Shown here: positions 47,188-56,845 of the stretch, piece after piece
Numbering within the stretch: the stretch's first letter is position 1
Layout of the letters: the number at the start of each line of letters is the position of its first letter
Notes under the pieces: model-generated
Seen by the model: the letters and a program-made list of their open reading frames with translations, nothing else
Database searches by the model: none
Told to the model about the DNA's origin: nothing
Assembly: GCA_965275915.1 (NCBI GenBank)
Contig: CBDHYI010000006.1
Coordinates: forward strand, 806,001 to 870,000
Source: JBDWFY01 sp965275915
GTDB lineage: Bacteria; Pseudomonadota; Alphaproteobacteria; Rhizobiales; Stappiaceae
Length of the DNA: 64,000 nt
Direction of reading: 5' to 3'
Position numbers and translations under genes: made by a program

Positions 47188-49185
47188 TCATCGAAGTTTT
47201 TCGCCTTCGCGCAAATATTCTTCTCTTCGTTTGTTCCGTGGACTAATTGGTCTAATTTTATTTAGACCGCCATTTTCTTTTTGTGCACCCGGATTATTAT
47301 CATAGATAATCTGTTCACGTCCCCGTTGGGCAGGATAACTATCTGTACGGCGATCTACATCGAATATCAGATCACCAGTTTCAGGATCGGATGCATGTTG
47401 TTTTTCCCGGGTTTTTAGATCTTTGGTTCGTCCTGTTCTCACAATCTCTCCTGTTTCGGGATCAATAAGACCGTAGGTTCCCCCTTTTGATTCTGCGGGC
47501 GTTTCTCCATCTTCTTCCGCCGATTCATTAAACAGCCTCATTAGCGAATATACTGTACTGCTTCTGACTAGGAGACTCTGCAGTTCGCCTTCAAGCCGGT
47601 CTACTTCACCCGGACGCATTCCTCCGAGATTAGGATCTTGACCCGCCAACGGAGATCCGGAAGGAATCGTACAGATCTTACACCGCGCTTCTTTCCAGAT
47701 CGGATCGGTCATATTGTCCGTATTGCCAATGGTTTTGCTGTTTGAGCTGCTGGAAATAAGAACGCCACCGGAAGCTATAGATGTTCTGATGTACGTTGAA
47801 TTGCCACCATCAAGCCGCCCAAGAGGCCCTGTGGAATTGACCCTGTTTCCTGATGGGTCCTTGAGCATGATGGGGTTGTTCATGCCGTAGGCATAGCGGT
47901 TGGTGCCCACGCCCCGGTCGGTCGGGTCGAACCAGTCAGGGGTGATGAACCTGCCAAGGGCGGGGTCGTAGTAGCGGGCGTTCAGATAGGTCAGGCCCGT
48001 CTCAGGATCGTCCCGCTCCCCGATCCAGCCCCTGCTTTCCCGCGGCGTGTTCACAGCAAGCTGCACATCCGTGCGCTCGCCGTAAGGACGGTAGCGGTTC
48101 TCCGCAATCTGCGTGCCGGTGGCATCGGTCATCAGCCGGACGGAGGACAGATGATCCCGGTGCATCCAGTTGGAGACAGACCCGACCCGCCGAACCGTGC
48201 CGTCAATATGCTTGATCACCGTCCCGTCCGACAGATGCTCCTCATCGTCGCCAAGATAAAGCGTTGTGTTCCCACCGGTGATTTTCTTCAGACGCTTGTC
48301 GTCCGGACCATAGACATAGGTCGTCGTCTGACCATTGGCCGTCACCGTGACGGGACGGTCCGCAGCATCATAGGCAATCGTCCGGCCCATGCCGCTCAGC
48401 ATGTTGCCGTTCCTGTCATAGGTCAGAGCCTGCCCCGCCACATCGGTCGGCGCATGCGGACGGGGAGCCGTGGCGGCGGGATAGCTATAGCTGCCCAGCG
48501 CCGAGTTATAGGTCATGTTGCCCGCTTCATCATATGTGAAGCTCTGGGTCAGGGTCGCATCGTCAAGATTGCTGGCGCTCAGAAGCTGGTCGAGCTCGTC
48601 ATAAGCATAGTCCCAGTTGCCCTTCTGCCGGTTCGACCGCACCTGCGTCATCCGGCCCATAGTGTCCCTGGTATAGGTCTCATCGAACAGGGCGGTCACA
48701 CCGGCAGAGGTCTGCGAGCCCAGAAGCCACAGACGGTCGCCATCATAGGTATAGTCCGTGCTCACCCCGTTGGAGAACACCATCCGAACAGGGTCCTGAT
48801 TGGCATTATAGGTGATCTCGTCAATCACACCGGGAATGGAGGTCAGCTGACCGCCGCTGTCATAGGTGTAGCTGCCGCTCGCAGAGGGCCACACTTCTCC
48901 GTCGGAGAATTGTCTGCGGATCAGGCGCGTCGCACTGTCATAGCTATAGGTGCGCTCATAGGTCTGACCGTCCACATCCCAGGCTTCCCGGGCCAGCAGT
49001 CCCCGGGCCGTATAATCCTTGCGGATCGTCGCCGCACCGTTTGCGACCGTTGTCAGCCGGCCGATATTCCTGTAGCCCGCCCGGTCCTCATCATAGGTGT
49101 AGGTCGTCACATCCTGGGCCGGAGCGGAGACAGACAGAACAGCCGCTGACGAAAGAGCAACAAGGAAAGAAACAGCTTTAAACAT
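47188..49185 (-). CDS. Secreted RHS-repeat protein with GIY-YIG-like nuclease toxin
   Basis: 665 residues from the ATG at 49185, which has GAAGG eight bases upstream. Residues 1-24 are a Sec signal peptide (FKAVSFLVALSSAAVLSVSAP). YD repeats fill residues about 30-360. The RHS core ends with TGLTYLNARYYDPALGRFIT and DWFDPTDRGVGTNRYAYGMN near 410. The C-terminal 100 residues (GTYGLIDPETGEIVRTGRTK, then REKQHASDP and ISPRNKRREEYL) look like a GIY-YIG nuclease domain. The lower-GC tip differs from the core, as in polymorphic toxins. Confidence 0.85.
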   Translation of the reverse strand: MFKAVSFLVALSSAAVLSVSAPAQDVTTYTYDEDRAGYRNIGRLTTVANGAATIRKDYTARGLLAREAWDVDGQTYERTYSYDSATRLIRRQFSDGEVWPSASGSYTYDSGGQLTSIPGVIDEITYNANQDPVRMVFSNGVSTDYTYDGDRLWLLGSQTSAGVTALFDETYTRDTMGRMTQVRSNRQKGNWDYAYDELDQLLSASNLDDATLTQSFTYDEAGNMTYNSALGSYSYPAATAPRPHAPTDVAGQALTYDRNGNMLSGMGRTIAYDAADRPVTVTANGQTTTYVYGPDDKRLKKITGGNTTLYLGDDEEHLSDGTVIKHIDGTVRRVGSVSNWMHRDHLSSVRLMTDATGTQIAENRYRPYGERTDVQLAVNTPRESRGWIGERDDPETGLTYLNARYYDPALGRFITPDWFDPTDRGVGTNRYAYGMNNPIMLKDPSGNRVNSTGPLGRLDGGNSTYIRTSIASGGVLISSSSNSKTIGNTDNMTDPIWKEARCKICTIPSGSPLAGQDPNLGGMRPGEVDRLEGELQSLLVRSSTVYSLMRLFNESAEEDGETPAESKGGTYGLIDPETGEIVRTGRTKDLKTREKQHASDPETGDLIFDVDRRTDSYPAQRGREQIIYDNNPGAQKENGGLNKIRPISPRNKRREEYLREGEKLR

Positions 49186-49275
49186 CAAAAAAGCCTTCAA
49201 ATGAGGGTTTTGGAACCGCAGGCAACTCTGGTGCCCGGGCCCTAAACGGGTCCGGGCTGGTCATTGGTGTGGTTC

Positions 49276-52200
49276 TCAGTTGAACTGAACGTCGTTGGAA
49301 TGCAGATCCGTTACCAGAACATTTTGCAGCACAATGCTTGTTCCGAACCCGAGCGTAATCGTGGTGTCGGTCCCATTGTCACTGGCCGCCGCCACCACCG
49401 CTGCAAAGTCGGCAAAGATCGAACTGTCGAAGACAAGCACATCCTCCGATCCCGCTCCGGCCGCAAAGTCGGATATCGTATCGGTGCCGCTCTGACCGCT
49501 CAGAAAACGGAAAGTGTCGCTGCCAGCCCCGCCTTGAAGCGTGTCCGATCCCGGTCCACCAATCAGAACGTCATTGCCGCCATAGCCGAACAGCTCGTCA
49601 TTGCCGGCCTCTCCCTCAATGGTGTTGGCATCGGCCGTACCCCAGACCGTGTTGTTACCGACACCGATCCGGACATTCTCAAACGCCCCCTGGTCCATGG
49701 CATATTGGCGATCATCGGTCCCCTCGTAAACAAGGGTGTCAATGCCCGCATCGCCGCTGAACCAGGTATCCTCCGCATCGGCATAGATTGTGTCATTATC
49801 GCCCCCACCTTGCAGAGAGTCGGCACCGGGACCACCCTTCAGGACATCATCGCCGCCATAACCGAACAGCACGTCATCGCCGGCTTCTCCCTCAATGGTG
49901 TTGGCACCGGCCGTACCCCAGACCGTGTTGTTACCGGCACCGATCCGGGCATTCTCAAACGCCCCCTGGTCCATGGCATATTGGCGATCGTCGGTCCCCT
50001 CATAAACAAGGGTGTCAATGCCCGCATCGCCGCTGAACCAGGTATCATCCGCATCGGCATAGATTGTGTCATTATCGCCCCCACCTTGCAGAGAGTCGGC
50101 ACCGGGACCACCCTTCAGGACATCATCGCCGCCATAACCGAACAGCACATCATCGCCGGCTTCTCCCTCAATGGTGTTGGCACCGACCGTACCCCAGACC
50201 GTGTTGTTACCGGCACCGATCCGGGCATTCTCAAACGCCCCCTGGTCCATGGCATATTGGCGATCATCCGTCCCCTCATAAACAAGGGTGTCAATGCCCG
50301 CATCGCCGCTGAACCAGGTATCCTCCGCATCGGCATAGATTGTGTCATTATCGCCCCCACCTTGCAGGGAGTCGGCACCAGGACCACCGGTCAGGATATC
50401 GTTGCCGCCAAGACCGTTGATCTCGTCGTTGCCGGCAAGTCCGTCAATCACATCATCACCGGCTGTGCCATTCAGGACATCATCATCGGATGTTCCGGTG
50501 ATCGTTGCAGAACTGCCACCACCGGAAGATCCGCCGCCCGACGACCCGCCACCTGGACGTGTTCTTGAGACAACGCGGCCCAATGCATCGTAGGTGTAAA
50601 CCGTCTTGACACCTTTTGCGTCCGTTCGCTCAAGCAGACGACTGGCCACATCATAGGCCATCTCCCACAGGCCATGGTCCGGATCATCCACAACCGTCCG
50701 GTTATCAAGACCGTCATACTGATAGGCAAACTGCGCACCCTTGGGATCCGTCACACTCACAATCCGATCCCGTGCATCATAACGGATCGCCGTTCTGCGG
50801 GTGGCGCCTCCGATCACACGGTCCCGGAACACTTCGTTGCCATAGGCATCAAGATGAACCCGTGCAACTTCACCGATCTCATTCGTCGTCTCAACCATCC
50901 GGAACGCATCTCCCGCTCCATAGGTCGTGCTCACCACCGTCGCATCGGGATTGGTTTTCTTCGTCTCACGGTTCAGCGCATCATACTCAAACAGAGTATT
51001 CTTGACCGTATCCCCCGCATAATGCGGATGACTTCTTGAAGAGAGATTGCCCCTGGCATCAAAGGTCAGTTGAACCCGGGAATCCCCACCGATCGCAGCC
51101 GTCTGCGTCAGGCTCAGATGTTCCCGCCCGAACCCGTCATGATAGGTCCGGCTCGCAATCGCACCGTGACCGCTGGAGCCGGGCGTCTCCTTGCGCAGGA
51201 TATTCCCCGAAGGACTGCCCCAGCTCTCATAGGCAATGCTTTCATAGCCCCCATCGGGAAAATCGGACCGGGTCAGGCGGCACAGCGCATCATAGCTGTG
51301 GCTCGTCACAGACCCGTTCGCATCCGTCTCGCTCAAGGGAAGACCGCACACACCGTCCCAGCTCGTCAGCGTTTTCTGCCGTGTGTCCCCCGCGTCATAG
51401 AGCGCATTGCGGGTCTCGGTCACATAAAGATTGTAGGTCGCATCATAGAGATAACGCGTCACACCGCCCACAGCATCCGTTACCGAGGTGGGATTGCCGT
51501 AACTGTCATAGGTGACCGTCTTGAGATCCGCCTTGTCGTCCGGACCCGCTCCGGTCCATTGCGACAGTTTGGTCTCGTTGCCGACCGTGGGCGGTACCGT
51601 CACACCCTGCCCGTCATATTCGTGCCAGCGCCGCCAGATCCGGTTCACCGTATCATCATAGACAGACCCGCTGTTCACCGTCTCAACCGCCCACCGGTCG
51701 ACAATATAGGCACTCGTGTTGGGATAGGACACACGGGTATAGATCCGCTCGTCCCCCGTCACCGCTTCATCGCCAAGATCGGTCGTGCTCACCAGAAGCC
51801 CGTAGGCGTCATAGGCCTTTTCCACCACCTTGGTCCGGCCGGTGCCGCCGTAATATTCCGTGCTGCGGGTTTTGGTGTTCAGTGCCGTCCGGGGCAGACT
51901 TGTCTGCGTCGCATAGCTCTCTTCCCGCCGCTGCAAAAGCGTTCCGGCCCCGTCCCTGCGGTCCACCTGTTCGATCTTGCCATAGGCCGCGATATCCTGA
52001 CGGAACAGCGTCTCTATCGTCGGGGCAGCCGTCTCGTTCGCAAGCCTGGGCAGTGTCGTCACAACCTTCCGGAAGCCGTGGAACCGGCGATTGGAGGGCA
52101 CATACTGGCCGCCCTGGTAGCTGTAGGTTGCCGTCCCGACCGTCCCCCGGCCATCGTCCCGGGTCACGCTGCTCACCGTCTGAACAACATAGGGAAGATA

Positions 52201-54402
52201 GGTGTTCGACCAGGCCGAGGACGGCGTATAGCCAACCGTGACCTTGCCGCCCAATGGCTCAACAACTTCCGTCAACAAATCAGGAACAGAACCCTGAACC
52301 TTGAAACTCCCACCGTTCAGGACGTTAATTGGAGAAGGGTTTGAGTTAGATCCGCACAATACACAATCAACTTCCGTTCGATTGTTCTTAGTCACCGCCT
52401 CAACCAGACCATCTCCATCAATGTCCATCGAAACGGCCACCGGATCACCATGGGTATCGGTCGCACCGCTGGGCAGCAGATGTTCAAAATGATCGCCACG
52501 GTTCAAATACACATTGGAGAAGTTCTTTGATGGGACTGACAAAGTCCCGGGAACCAGCCTGGTAGACACCAGATCGGCCCGGCCGTCGCCGTCCAGATCC
52601 ACCGACTGCGCACAGCCCTTACAGCCGCTCGCACCCTTGGCATCAAACGACGGTCCCTCGATCAGATCCGTACCCGAGGTGTAATAAACAGTGACCGTAT
52701 CGCTACCGGTTTTGCTTAAAAGAAAATCCTGAAGACCATCACCATTATAATCTCCGGTGCTGTGGATGAAGTTGGCGCCCGTCCCCGTTGTCGTTTGAGA
52801 GGAAAAAGCATTCACACCATTAGACAGATAAAGTGTGATTGTGCCGGTACCCTTCCTCATGTCATCCCGGCCATCACCATTGTAGTCCGCAACGCCGCTC
52901 AGAGAACCCGCTGTTGACCAACTCTGACCGGTTGACAAAACGACTTTATTATCGTTCGGGAATGAGAAGTGACTGCCTTGCGGGAACCACAGATCATCCA
53001 AATTATCACCATCGAAGTCACCGATGGTGGCATTGACAGAACCGACACTACAACGCGGCGTTCCACTAAAGATTCCACCACTGTCGGAACAGTTACTAAG
53101 CCGTCGATATGTCAATGTGAATGATTTTGATAACGACAAAGTCGTGCGCTTCAGGAAGACACCGATACTTCCAATCGGACAATCATTTATGCGCACAGCG
53201 CTGGATTGATCTGATCGTTTATAATAACAAACATCTTCAGTTCCGGAACTCGCTGATCCTGTAGCCGTGGTCGAGTACACTCGTACAGTCTGCAGACCAA
53301 ATTCACTGAAATTGCCATAACTCACACCAACATCACCTGGATTACGAGCATCGAGCATCGGTCCTCCTGGTCCTGCCTGTTTAGCCGTTGCTGCTCCTGA
53401 GTAGCTGAAGCCATAGGCCGGCAGGGCGGTGCCGGAGGTTACAGCACCGGCCGCATCCAGAAGCGCATCCGTGCCGTACTGCTGAACCGACACCAGACGC
53501 GACAGACCCGTGGCAGGGCTCTGATCATAGCCAAGCGCATAGGTCCGCAGACGGCTGCCGGACACCTTGATGTCAATCGTCTTCAGCCGCTGCGTCAGCA
53601 CGGTCATGCCGATCCCGTTCGCCCGCGTCAGAGGCGACGGACTGGCCTCGGTCAAAAACGAGATAACCGTGTTGTTGTAGCTCACTTGCGAGGGATAACA
53701 GGCCGGGAGTGTCGTGCAGGCATAGTCATAGGTAACCGCATTGCCCCGCGTATCGGTCACCGAAGCCAGACGGAACCGGTACTTGGTCGCAAGCGTCTCC
53801 TCGTCCGTGTCCGCATAGGTGCCGCTGAACCAGTGCGACACCGACCGGAACACCATCTGTGTCCCGTCCCGGCGCCAGATCGTCCACAGATTGTTCGTAT
53901 CGTCATGAACGATCTTAAGATAGGTCTCGTACTCCCCCACATGCGTCCCTCCGGCCGCACAGCCCGGACTGGTCCGGCCCGACGCAACAGAGCTGCAGGG
54001 ATAAATCTCATTGTCATCCAGAAGATACCGGTCCCCTGCCCCGAAGGTCGCAATCCCGCGCCGGTCACCGATCCGCATGATCTCAGGCAGACCCGTCAGC
54101 GACCAGCCGACCCCAAGCAGACCTCCGTCAAGACCCGCCGCCCAGAGGCCGCCCCCTGAGTTGTAGGCCAGCGCCAGCTTCGGCTCCAATCCCCGGAACC
54201 CCGGCACCTCAAGCTTCACACGCCGCGTATACGCACCGGCAAAGTTCTCCGCAAACTTCACCTGCGGCCGCGGCGTCTCATAGACCGGAAACGCATGAAC
54301 AGGCACACCCTGCCCGAACATTAAAGCAAAAGACAGTAAAACCGGAACAACTACATTAAAGACACAGCAATACCCACGATGAATACATTGTAAAAACAAC
54401 AT
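49276..54402 (-). CDS. Giant SpvB/FG-GAP/RHS protein with C-terminal RTX repeats
   Basis: 1708 residues from the ATG at 54402 (GGGGA upstream). A Sec signal peptide ends PVHAFP. Residues about 50-330 are SpvB-like (VPGFRGLEPKLALAYNSGGG, LGVGWSLTGLPEIMRIGDRR). Five FG-GAP/VCBS units of DxDGDGxxD type occupy about 440-690. TcB/RHS YD repeats follow to about 1285. A GGGSSGGGSSGGGSS linker then joins 400 residues of RTX nonapeptides (GNDILTGGPGADSLQGGGDN). The protein lacks the usual RHS core end; that part is in the next gene. Confidence 0.88.
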   Translation of the reverse strand: MLFLQCIHRGYCCVFNVVVPVLLSFALMFGQGVPVHAFPVYETPRPQVKFAENFAGAYTRRVKLEVPGFRGLEPKLALAYNSGGGLWAAGLDGGLLGVGWSLTGLPEIMRIGDRRGIATFGAGDRYLLDDNEIYPCSSVASGRTSPGCAAGGTHVGEYETYLKIVHDDTNNLWTIWRRDGTQMVFRSVSHWFSGTYADTDEETLATKYRFRLASVTDTRGNAVTYDYACTTLPACYPSQVSYNNTVISFLTEASPSPLTRANGIGMTVLTQRLKTIDIKVSGSRLRTYALGYDQSPATGLSRLVSVQQYGTDALLDAAGAVTSGTALPAYGFSYSGAATAKQAGPGGPMLDARNPGDVGVSYGNFSEFGLQTVRVYSTTATGSASSGTEDVCYYKRSDQSSAVRINDCPIGSIGVFLKRTTLSLSKSFTLTYRRLSNCSDSGGIFSGTPRCSVGSVNATIGDFDGDNLDDLWFPQGSHFSFPNDNKVVLSTGQSWSTAGSLSGVADYNGDGRDDMRKGTGTITLYLSNGVNAFSSQTTTGTGANFIHSTGDYNGDGLQDFLLSKTGSDTVTVYYTSGTDLIEGPSFDAKGASGCKGCAQSVDLDGDGRADLVSTRLVPGTLSVPSKNFSNVYLNRGDHFEHLLPSGATDTHGDPVAVSMDIDGDGLVEAVTKNNRTEVDCVLCGSNSNPSPINVLNGGSFKVQGSVPDLLTEVVEPLGGKVTVGYTPSSAWSNTYLPYVVQTVSSVTRDDGRGTVGTATYSYQGGQYVPSNRRFHGFRKVVTTLPRLANETAAPTIETLFRQDIAAYGKIEQVDRRDGAGTLLQRREESYATQTSLPRTALNTKTRSTEYYGGTGRTKVVEKAYDAYGLLVSTTDLGDEAVTGDERIYTRVSYPNTSAYIVDRWAVETVNSGSVYDDTVNRIWRRWHEYDGQGVTVPPTVGNETKLSQWTGAGPDDKADLKTVTYDSYGNPTSVTDAVGGVTRYLYDATYNLYVTETRNALYDAGDTRQKTLTSWDGVCGLPLSETDANGSVTSHSYDALCRLTRSDFPDGGYESIAYESWGSPSGNILRKETPGSSGHGAIASRTYHDGFGREHLSLTQTAAIGGDSRVQLTFDARGNLSSRSHPHYAGDTVKNTLFEYDALNRETKKTNPDATVVSTTYGAGDAFRMVETTNEIGEVARVHLDAYGNEVFRDRVIGGATRRTAIRYDARDRIVSVTDPKGAQFAYQYDGLDNRTVVDDPDHGLWEMAYDVASRLLERTDAKGVKTVYTYDALGRVVSRTRPGGGSSGGGSSGGGSSATITGTSDDDVLNGTAGDDVIDGLAGNDEINGLGGNDILTGGPGADSLQGGGDNDTIYADAEDTWFSGDAGIDTLVYEGTDDRQYAMDQGAFENARIGAGNNTVWGTVGANTIEGEAGDDVLFGYGGDDVLKGGPGADSLQGGGDNDTIYADADDTWFSGDAGIDTLVYEGTDDRQYAMDQGAFENARIGAGNNTVWGTAGANTIEGEAGDDVLFGYGGDDVLKGGPGADSLQGGGDNDTIYADAEDTWFSGDAGIDTLVYEGTDDRQYAMDQGAFENVRIGVGNNTVWGTADANTIEGEAGNDELFGYGGNDVLIGGPGSDTLQGGAGSDTFRFLSGQSGTDTISDFAAGAGSEDVLVFDSSIFADFAAVVAAASDNGTDTTITLGFGTSIVLQNVLVTDLHSNDVQFN
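49563..50390 (-). repeat. Three tandem 276-bp RTX repeats
   Basis: Three near-identical 276-base units (about 49563-49838, 49839-50114, 50115-50390) encode 92-residue blocks with GGPGADSLQGGGDNDTIYAD and a spacer FSGDAGIDTLVYEGTDDRQY. High base identity indicates recent duplication and makes the region liable to expand or contract. Confidence 0.85.
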
Positions 54403-54528
54403 AAACAAATCCCCGAACAGCAAACAGCAATAACTACACTGTCCAGACCGCTACCATGCAGCCACACAATCGCAAATGGCACTTCCATGACAACAAACAG
54501 TTATCCACAATCTAAACGAGAAAAAGAC

Positions 54529-55110
54529 TCACTCAGGGTAAAGCTCAAAACGACGAAACAACCCATCAAATCGCAGTGTTGCGTTGTCTTTTTCGATTTT
54601 TGAAACAGTCCAACCGGATATCTTTTCCGACATGGCAATCCATGTTTTTTCTTGCGTCTTTTCATCAAAAAGCAGAATTTCCCGCTGATCACCAACGATC
54701 ATAACACCTACAAGGCGAAAGGAAATTGGAGGTGGTGCAGGTGGAGTCGGAGGTTCAGAAACGACTTTCTTTGCGACAGGTTTGACTTTGGGAGGCGGCT
54801 TTTCTTCTTTCTCAGTAATCGTCACCTGAATTTCTTTTGATATTGCCGCTGCTCCGGGGCGAGAGTCCGGCATAACACGCCCCTTGGCAAACAAAGGTGC
54901 AGCCAATATCTGCCCTATAGCGTTATCGTCAACGCCCGTCCATTTGCGTTTCACCCTCTCTGCAACATCATCTGATTCGATTGTTCTGTTGGCTTGGGAA
55001 ACAGGGCTTATATCAACTTCGCTCTGCCAAATTTGTACAGCCATGCCGGACAACAGAATGAACCCCACAATGAGCAAAAAACCTATGAAAAAATTAAGAT
55101 ACCGAATCAA
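54529..55110 (-). CDS. Type II secretion GspC-like inner-membrane protein
   Basis: 193 residues from a TTG at 55110, three bases after the GspM stop. One N-terminal membrane helix (YLNFFIGFLLIVGFILLSG), a Pro-rich periplasmic linker (TPPAPPP), then a beta-rich HR-type domain (FRLVGVMIVGDQREILLFDE, and a final RFDGLFRRFELYPE). This matches the shape of GspC, which links the inner platform to the secretin; no PDZ domain follows. GspN/P-like alternatives cannot be excluded. Confidence 0.7.
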   Translation of the reverse strand: MIRYLNFFIGFLLIVGFILLSGMAVQIWQSEVDISPVSQANRTIESDDVAERVKRKWTGVDDNAIGQILAAPLFAKGRVMPDSRPGAAAISKEIQVTITEKEEKPPPKVKPVAKKVVSEPPTPPAPPPISFRLVGVMIVGDQREILLFDEKTQEKTWIAMSEKISGWTVSKIEKDNATLRFDGLFRRFELYPE

Positions 55111-55112
55111 AA

Positions 55113-55694
55113 TCAGCTTCCCTGCGCAACACCAATAGGTACGTAAACGTCCAGTCGGCTCACAAGCGGAAGCGATTGCCACGCTTGACCGTTGTTGCCG
55201 CGAAAGCTCTGCTGCGGCCTCATATCAACAGCGTTCAAGAAGATAAACGGCTGATGGTTCTCAAGCTCGCTGATGACATCTCGGACAGCCTTTATTCCAC
55301 CCTCCAGCTCAATGCGTAGCCCGATGGTATCAAATTCGGAGTACGGTCGCGTTCGCATCGGGGTAATACTCAAAATACGGACGGTGTTCTTTTGTGCCGT
55401 TTGCTGAACAAACCCTTGCAATTCAGCACTGATAATCGGCGCGCTCTTGCCGATCCATTTCTGATTCTCGAATTCGACATTCAGGTCATTCAAGGTTTGC
55501 CGCTCAAACGCAATGGCCCCTTCGATACGTCCAAGATGGATACGTTTTTGATTGATCTCCTGTTTGACCTGCGCAAAAGCCTCATAAGCTGGAACAGCCA
55601 TATGGGCGACGGCGCTCCATAGAAGAAAAAAGAGCAATGAAAACGCAAGCAGTCGGCTGAGCTTAGGCCCTATTTTGTCGGCAAACTTATTCAT
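55113..55694 (-). CDS. gspM: Type II secretion GspM-like protein
   Basis: 193 residues from the ATG at 55694, which overlaps the GspL stop by eight bases. A short cytoplasmic start, a membrane helix (LLAFSLLFFLLWSAVAHMAV), a coiled coil, then a ferredoxin-like periplasmic domain (TRPYSEFDTIGLRIELEGGI, QPFIFLNAVDMRP). This is the T2SSM_b layout. GspM pairs with GspL to anchor the ATPase platform. Confidence 0.8.
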   Translation of the reverse strand: MNKFADKIGPKLSRLLAFSLLFFLLWSAVAHMAVPAYEAFAQVKQEINQKRIHLGRIEGAIAFERQTLNDLNVEFENQKWIGKSAPIISAELQGFVQQTAQKNTVRILSITPMRTRPYSEFDTIGLRIELEGGIKAVRDVISELENHQPFIFLNAVDMRPQQSFRGNNGQAWQSLPLVSRLDVYVPIGVAQGS

Positions 55695-56769
55695 CAAGGA
55701 TCTCAAGCGAAAACGAGATATCAAAACGTTCCAGATTATTTTGCCTGTCTATCCTGACAGGGCTGGCAAAGGACACATTTTCAAAAACATCCAATGTTTC
55801 GAGCCGTTCGATCAAAGGGGCGGCCGATTCTGCAAAGCCACTCATCCGTCCCCTATTCCCACTTATCCGGAGTTCGGAAAGCCAAACGGAACTCGGTAAT
55901 TCTTTGGAAAGTGTGTTCCAGATATGGATGAAGGATGGTGTCTCAATTTTTGTCTTCAGCAGCACTGCATTGGCTTCAAAAACAGACACAACATCCTTCT
56001 GACGTCTACGTAGATCGGTGAGCTGAGTTCGTTCCTCGACGACTTTGGCGGCCAGTACATAGTGGGCAGTTTGATGCCCCCGGTATGAGACAGCGAGCGT
56101 TGCCATCCCCAAAATAACAAACAAGCCTGCAGCCGCAAGATTGAGGCGAGACACCATTCGATTCCGTCGCGTGGCCGATGTGTCAAACTCAACAATTTGA
56201 AACGTTTTTTCACGGTCATCAGTAACCACTTCTATCGCAGCGATCTCAATCCCGAATTGGTGGGCCAGGGCAGCAATTTGGTCGACGAGACTTTTCCGCA
56301 GAATGACCGTTTCAACCTCGACATTCCCATTGGCACGATTGATCAAGCGCCAATTCCATAATGCATTGCTTTGATCGAAAGGTGTCGCACCAAGCACATC
56401 AGTATCGACAATTTTCTCAAGGTGTTGGATTGCAATATCGGGGTAAGAATTTGTTCGGGAAAGAAAAAGCCCATCGTTAAGAACGACACGAATGATCTGC
56501 GACCTGTTTCCGCTCGGCCTCAGTAAATCGATCAACTCCCGCCAGGATTTCTCATCAGAACCGATTGCGGCCCGAACATTCAAGTTGTGGTTCTCAACGG
56601 TCCTCTCACCACCGGTATAGAGAACTTTTGTCGTTTTTTCGTGCTCAAGCGGGAGCTTTGAAACGACATAAGAAAATCCGCCGACTATCTCTCCATACCA
56701 CCAGGAGAAAAGTCTTCGAGCGTTTATCAGAGATTGCAATGTGACCGAATCTTTGTCTATCTGAACCAT
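55687..56769 (-). CDS. gspL: Type II secretion GspL/PilN-like protein
   Basis: 360 residues from the ATG at 56769, or 377 from a TTG at 56820. The N-terminal half is an actin-like fold (IRVVLNDGLFLSRTNSYPDI, LEKIVDTDVLGATPFDQSN). A membrane helix near 230-250 (LNLAAAGLFVILGMATLAVS) is followed by a coiled coil and a PilN-like periplasmic domain (SSVWLSELRISGNRGRMSGF). It binds GspE and GspM. Divergent from gspE with under 80 bases between, so they share a promoter region. Confidence 0.8.
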   Translation of the reverse strand: MVQIDKDSVTLQSLINARRLFSWWYGEIVGGFSYVVSKLPLEHEKTTKVLYTGGERTVENHNLNVRAAIGSDEKSWRELIDLLRPSGNRSQIIRVVLNDGLFLSRTNSYPDIAIQHLEKIVDTDVLGATPFDQSNALWNWRLINRANGNVEVETVILRKSLVDQIAALAHQFGIEIAAIEVVTDDREKTFQIVEFDTSATRRNRMVSRLNLAAAGLFVILGMATLAVSYRGHQTAHYVLAAKVVEERTQLTDLRRRQKDVVSVFEANAVLLKTKIETPSFIHIWNTLSKELPSSVWLSELRISGNRGRMSGFAESAAPLIERLETLDVFENVSFASPVRIDRQNNLERFDISFSLEILDE

Positions 56770-56845
56770 AGGATAAGCACTGATTTTCGAACAAAATTTC
56801 AGCGGAACAATCAAAACCAAATTTGCTGGCCGGAGGCTATCAAAG

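Noticed and set aside
48151..49149. Plus-strand frame of 332 codons opposite the second RHS gene
   Set aside because: Antisense shadow of YD repeats, no motif or ribosome site.
49563..50390. Regular repeats as a possible CRISPR array
   Set aside because: Units are 276 bases, contiguous and coding; there are no short repeats with unique spacers anywhere in the window.
49264..50568. Long plus-strand frame of 434 codons with repeated 92-residue blocks
   Set aside because: It is the antisense shadow of the RTX repeats; GC-rich repeats without stops on the sense strand leave the other strand open. No ribosome site.
51070..52344. Long plus-strand frame of 424 codons opposite the RHS region
   Set aside because: Composition is Arg/His/Pro-rich and mirrors the sense gene; the sense strand has clear SpvB/RHS motifs.
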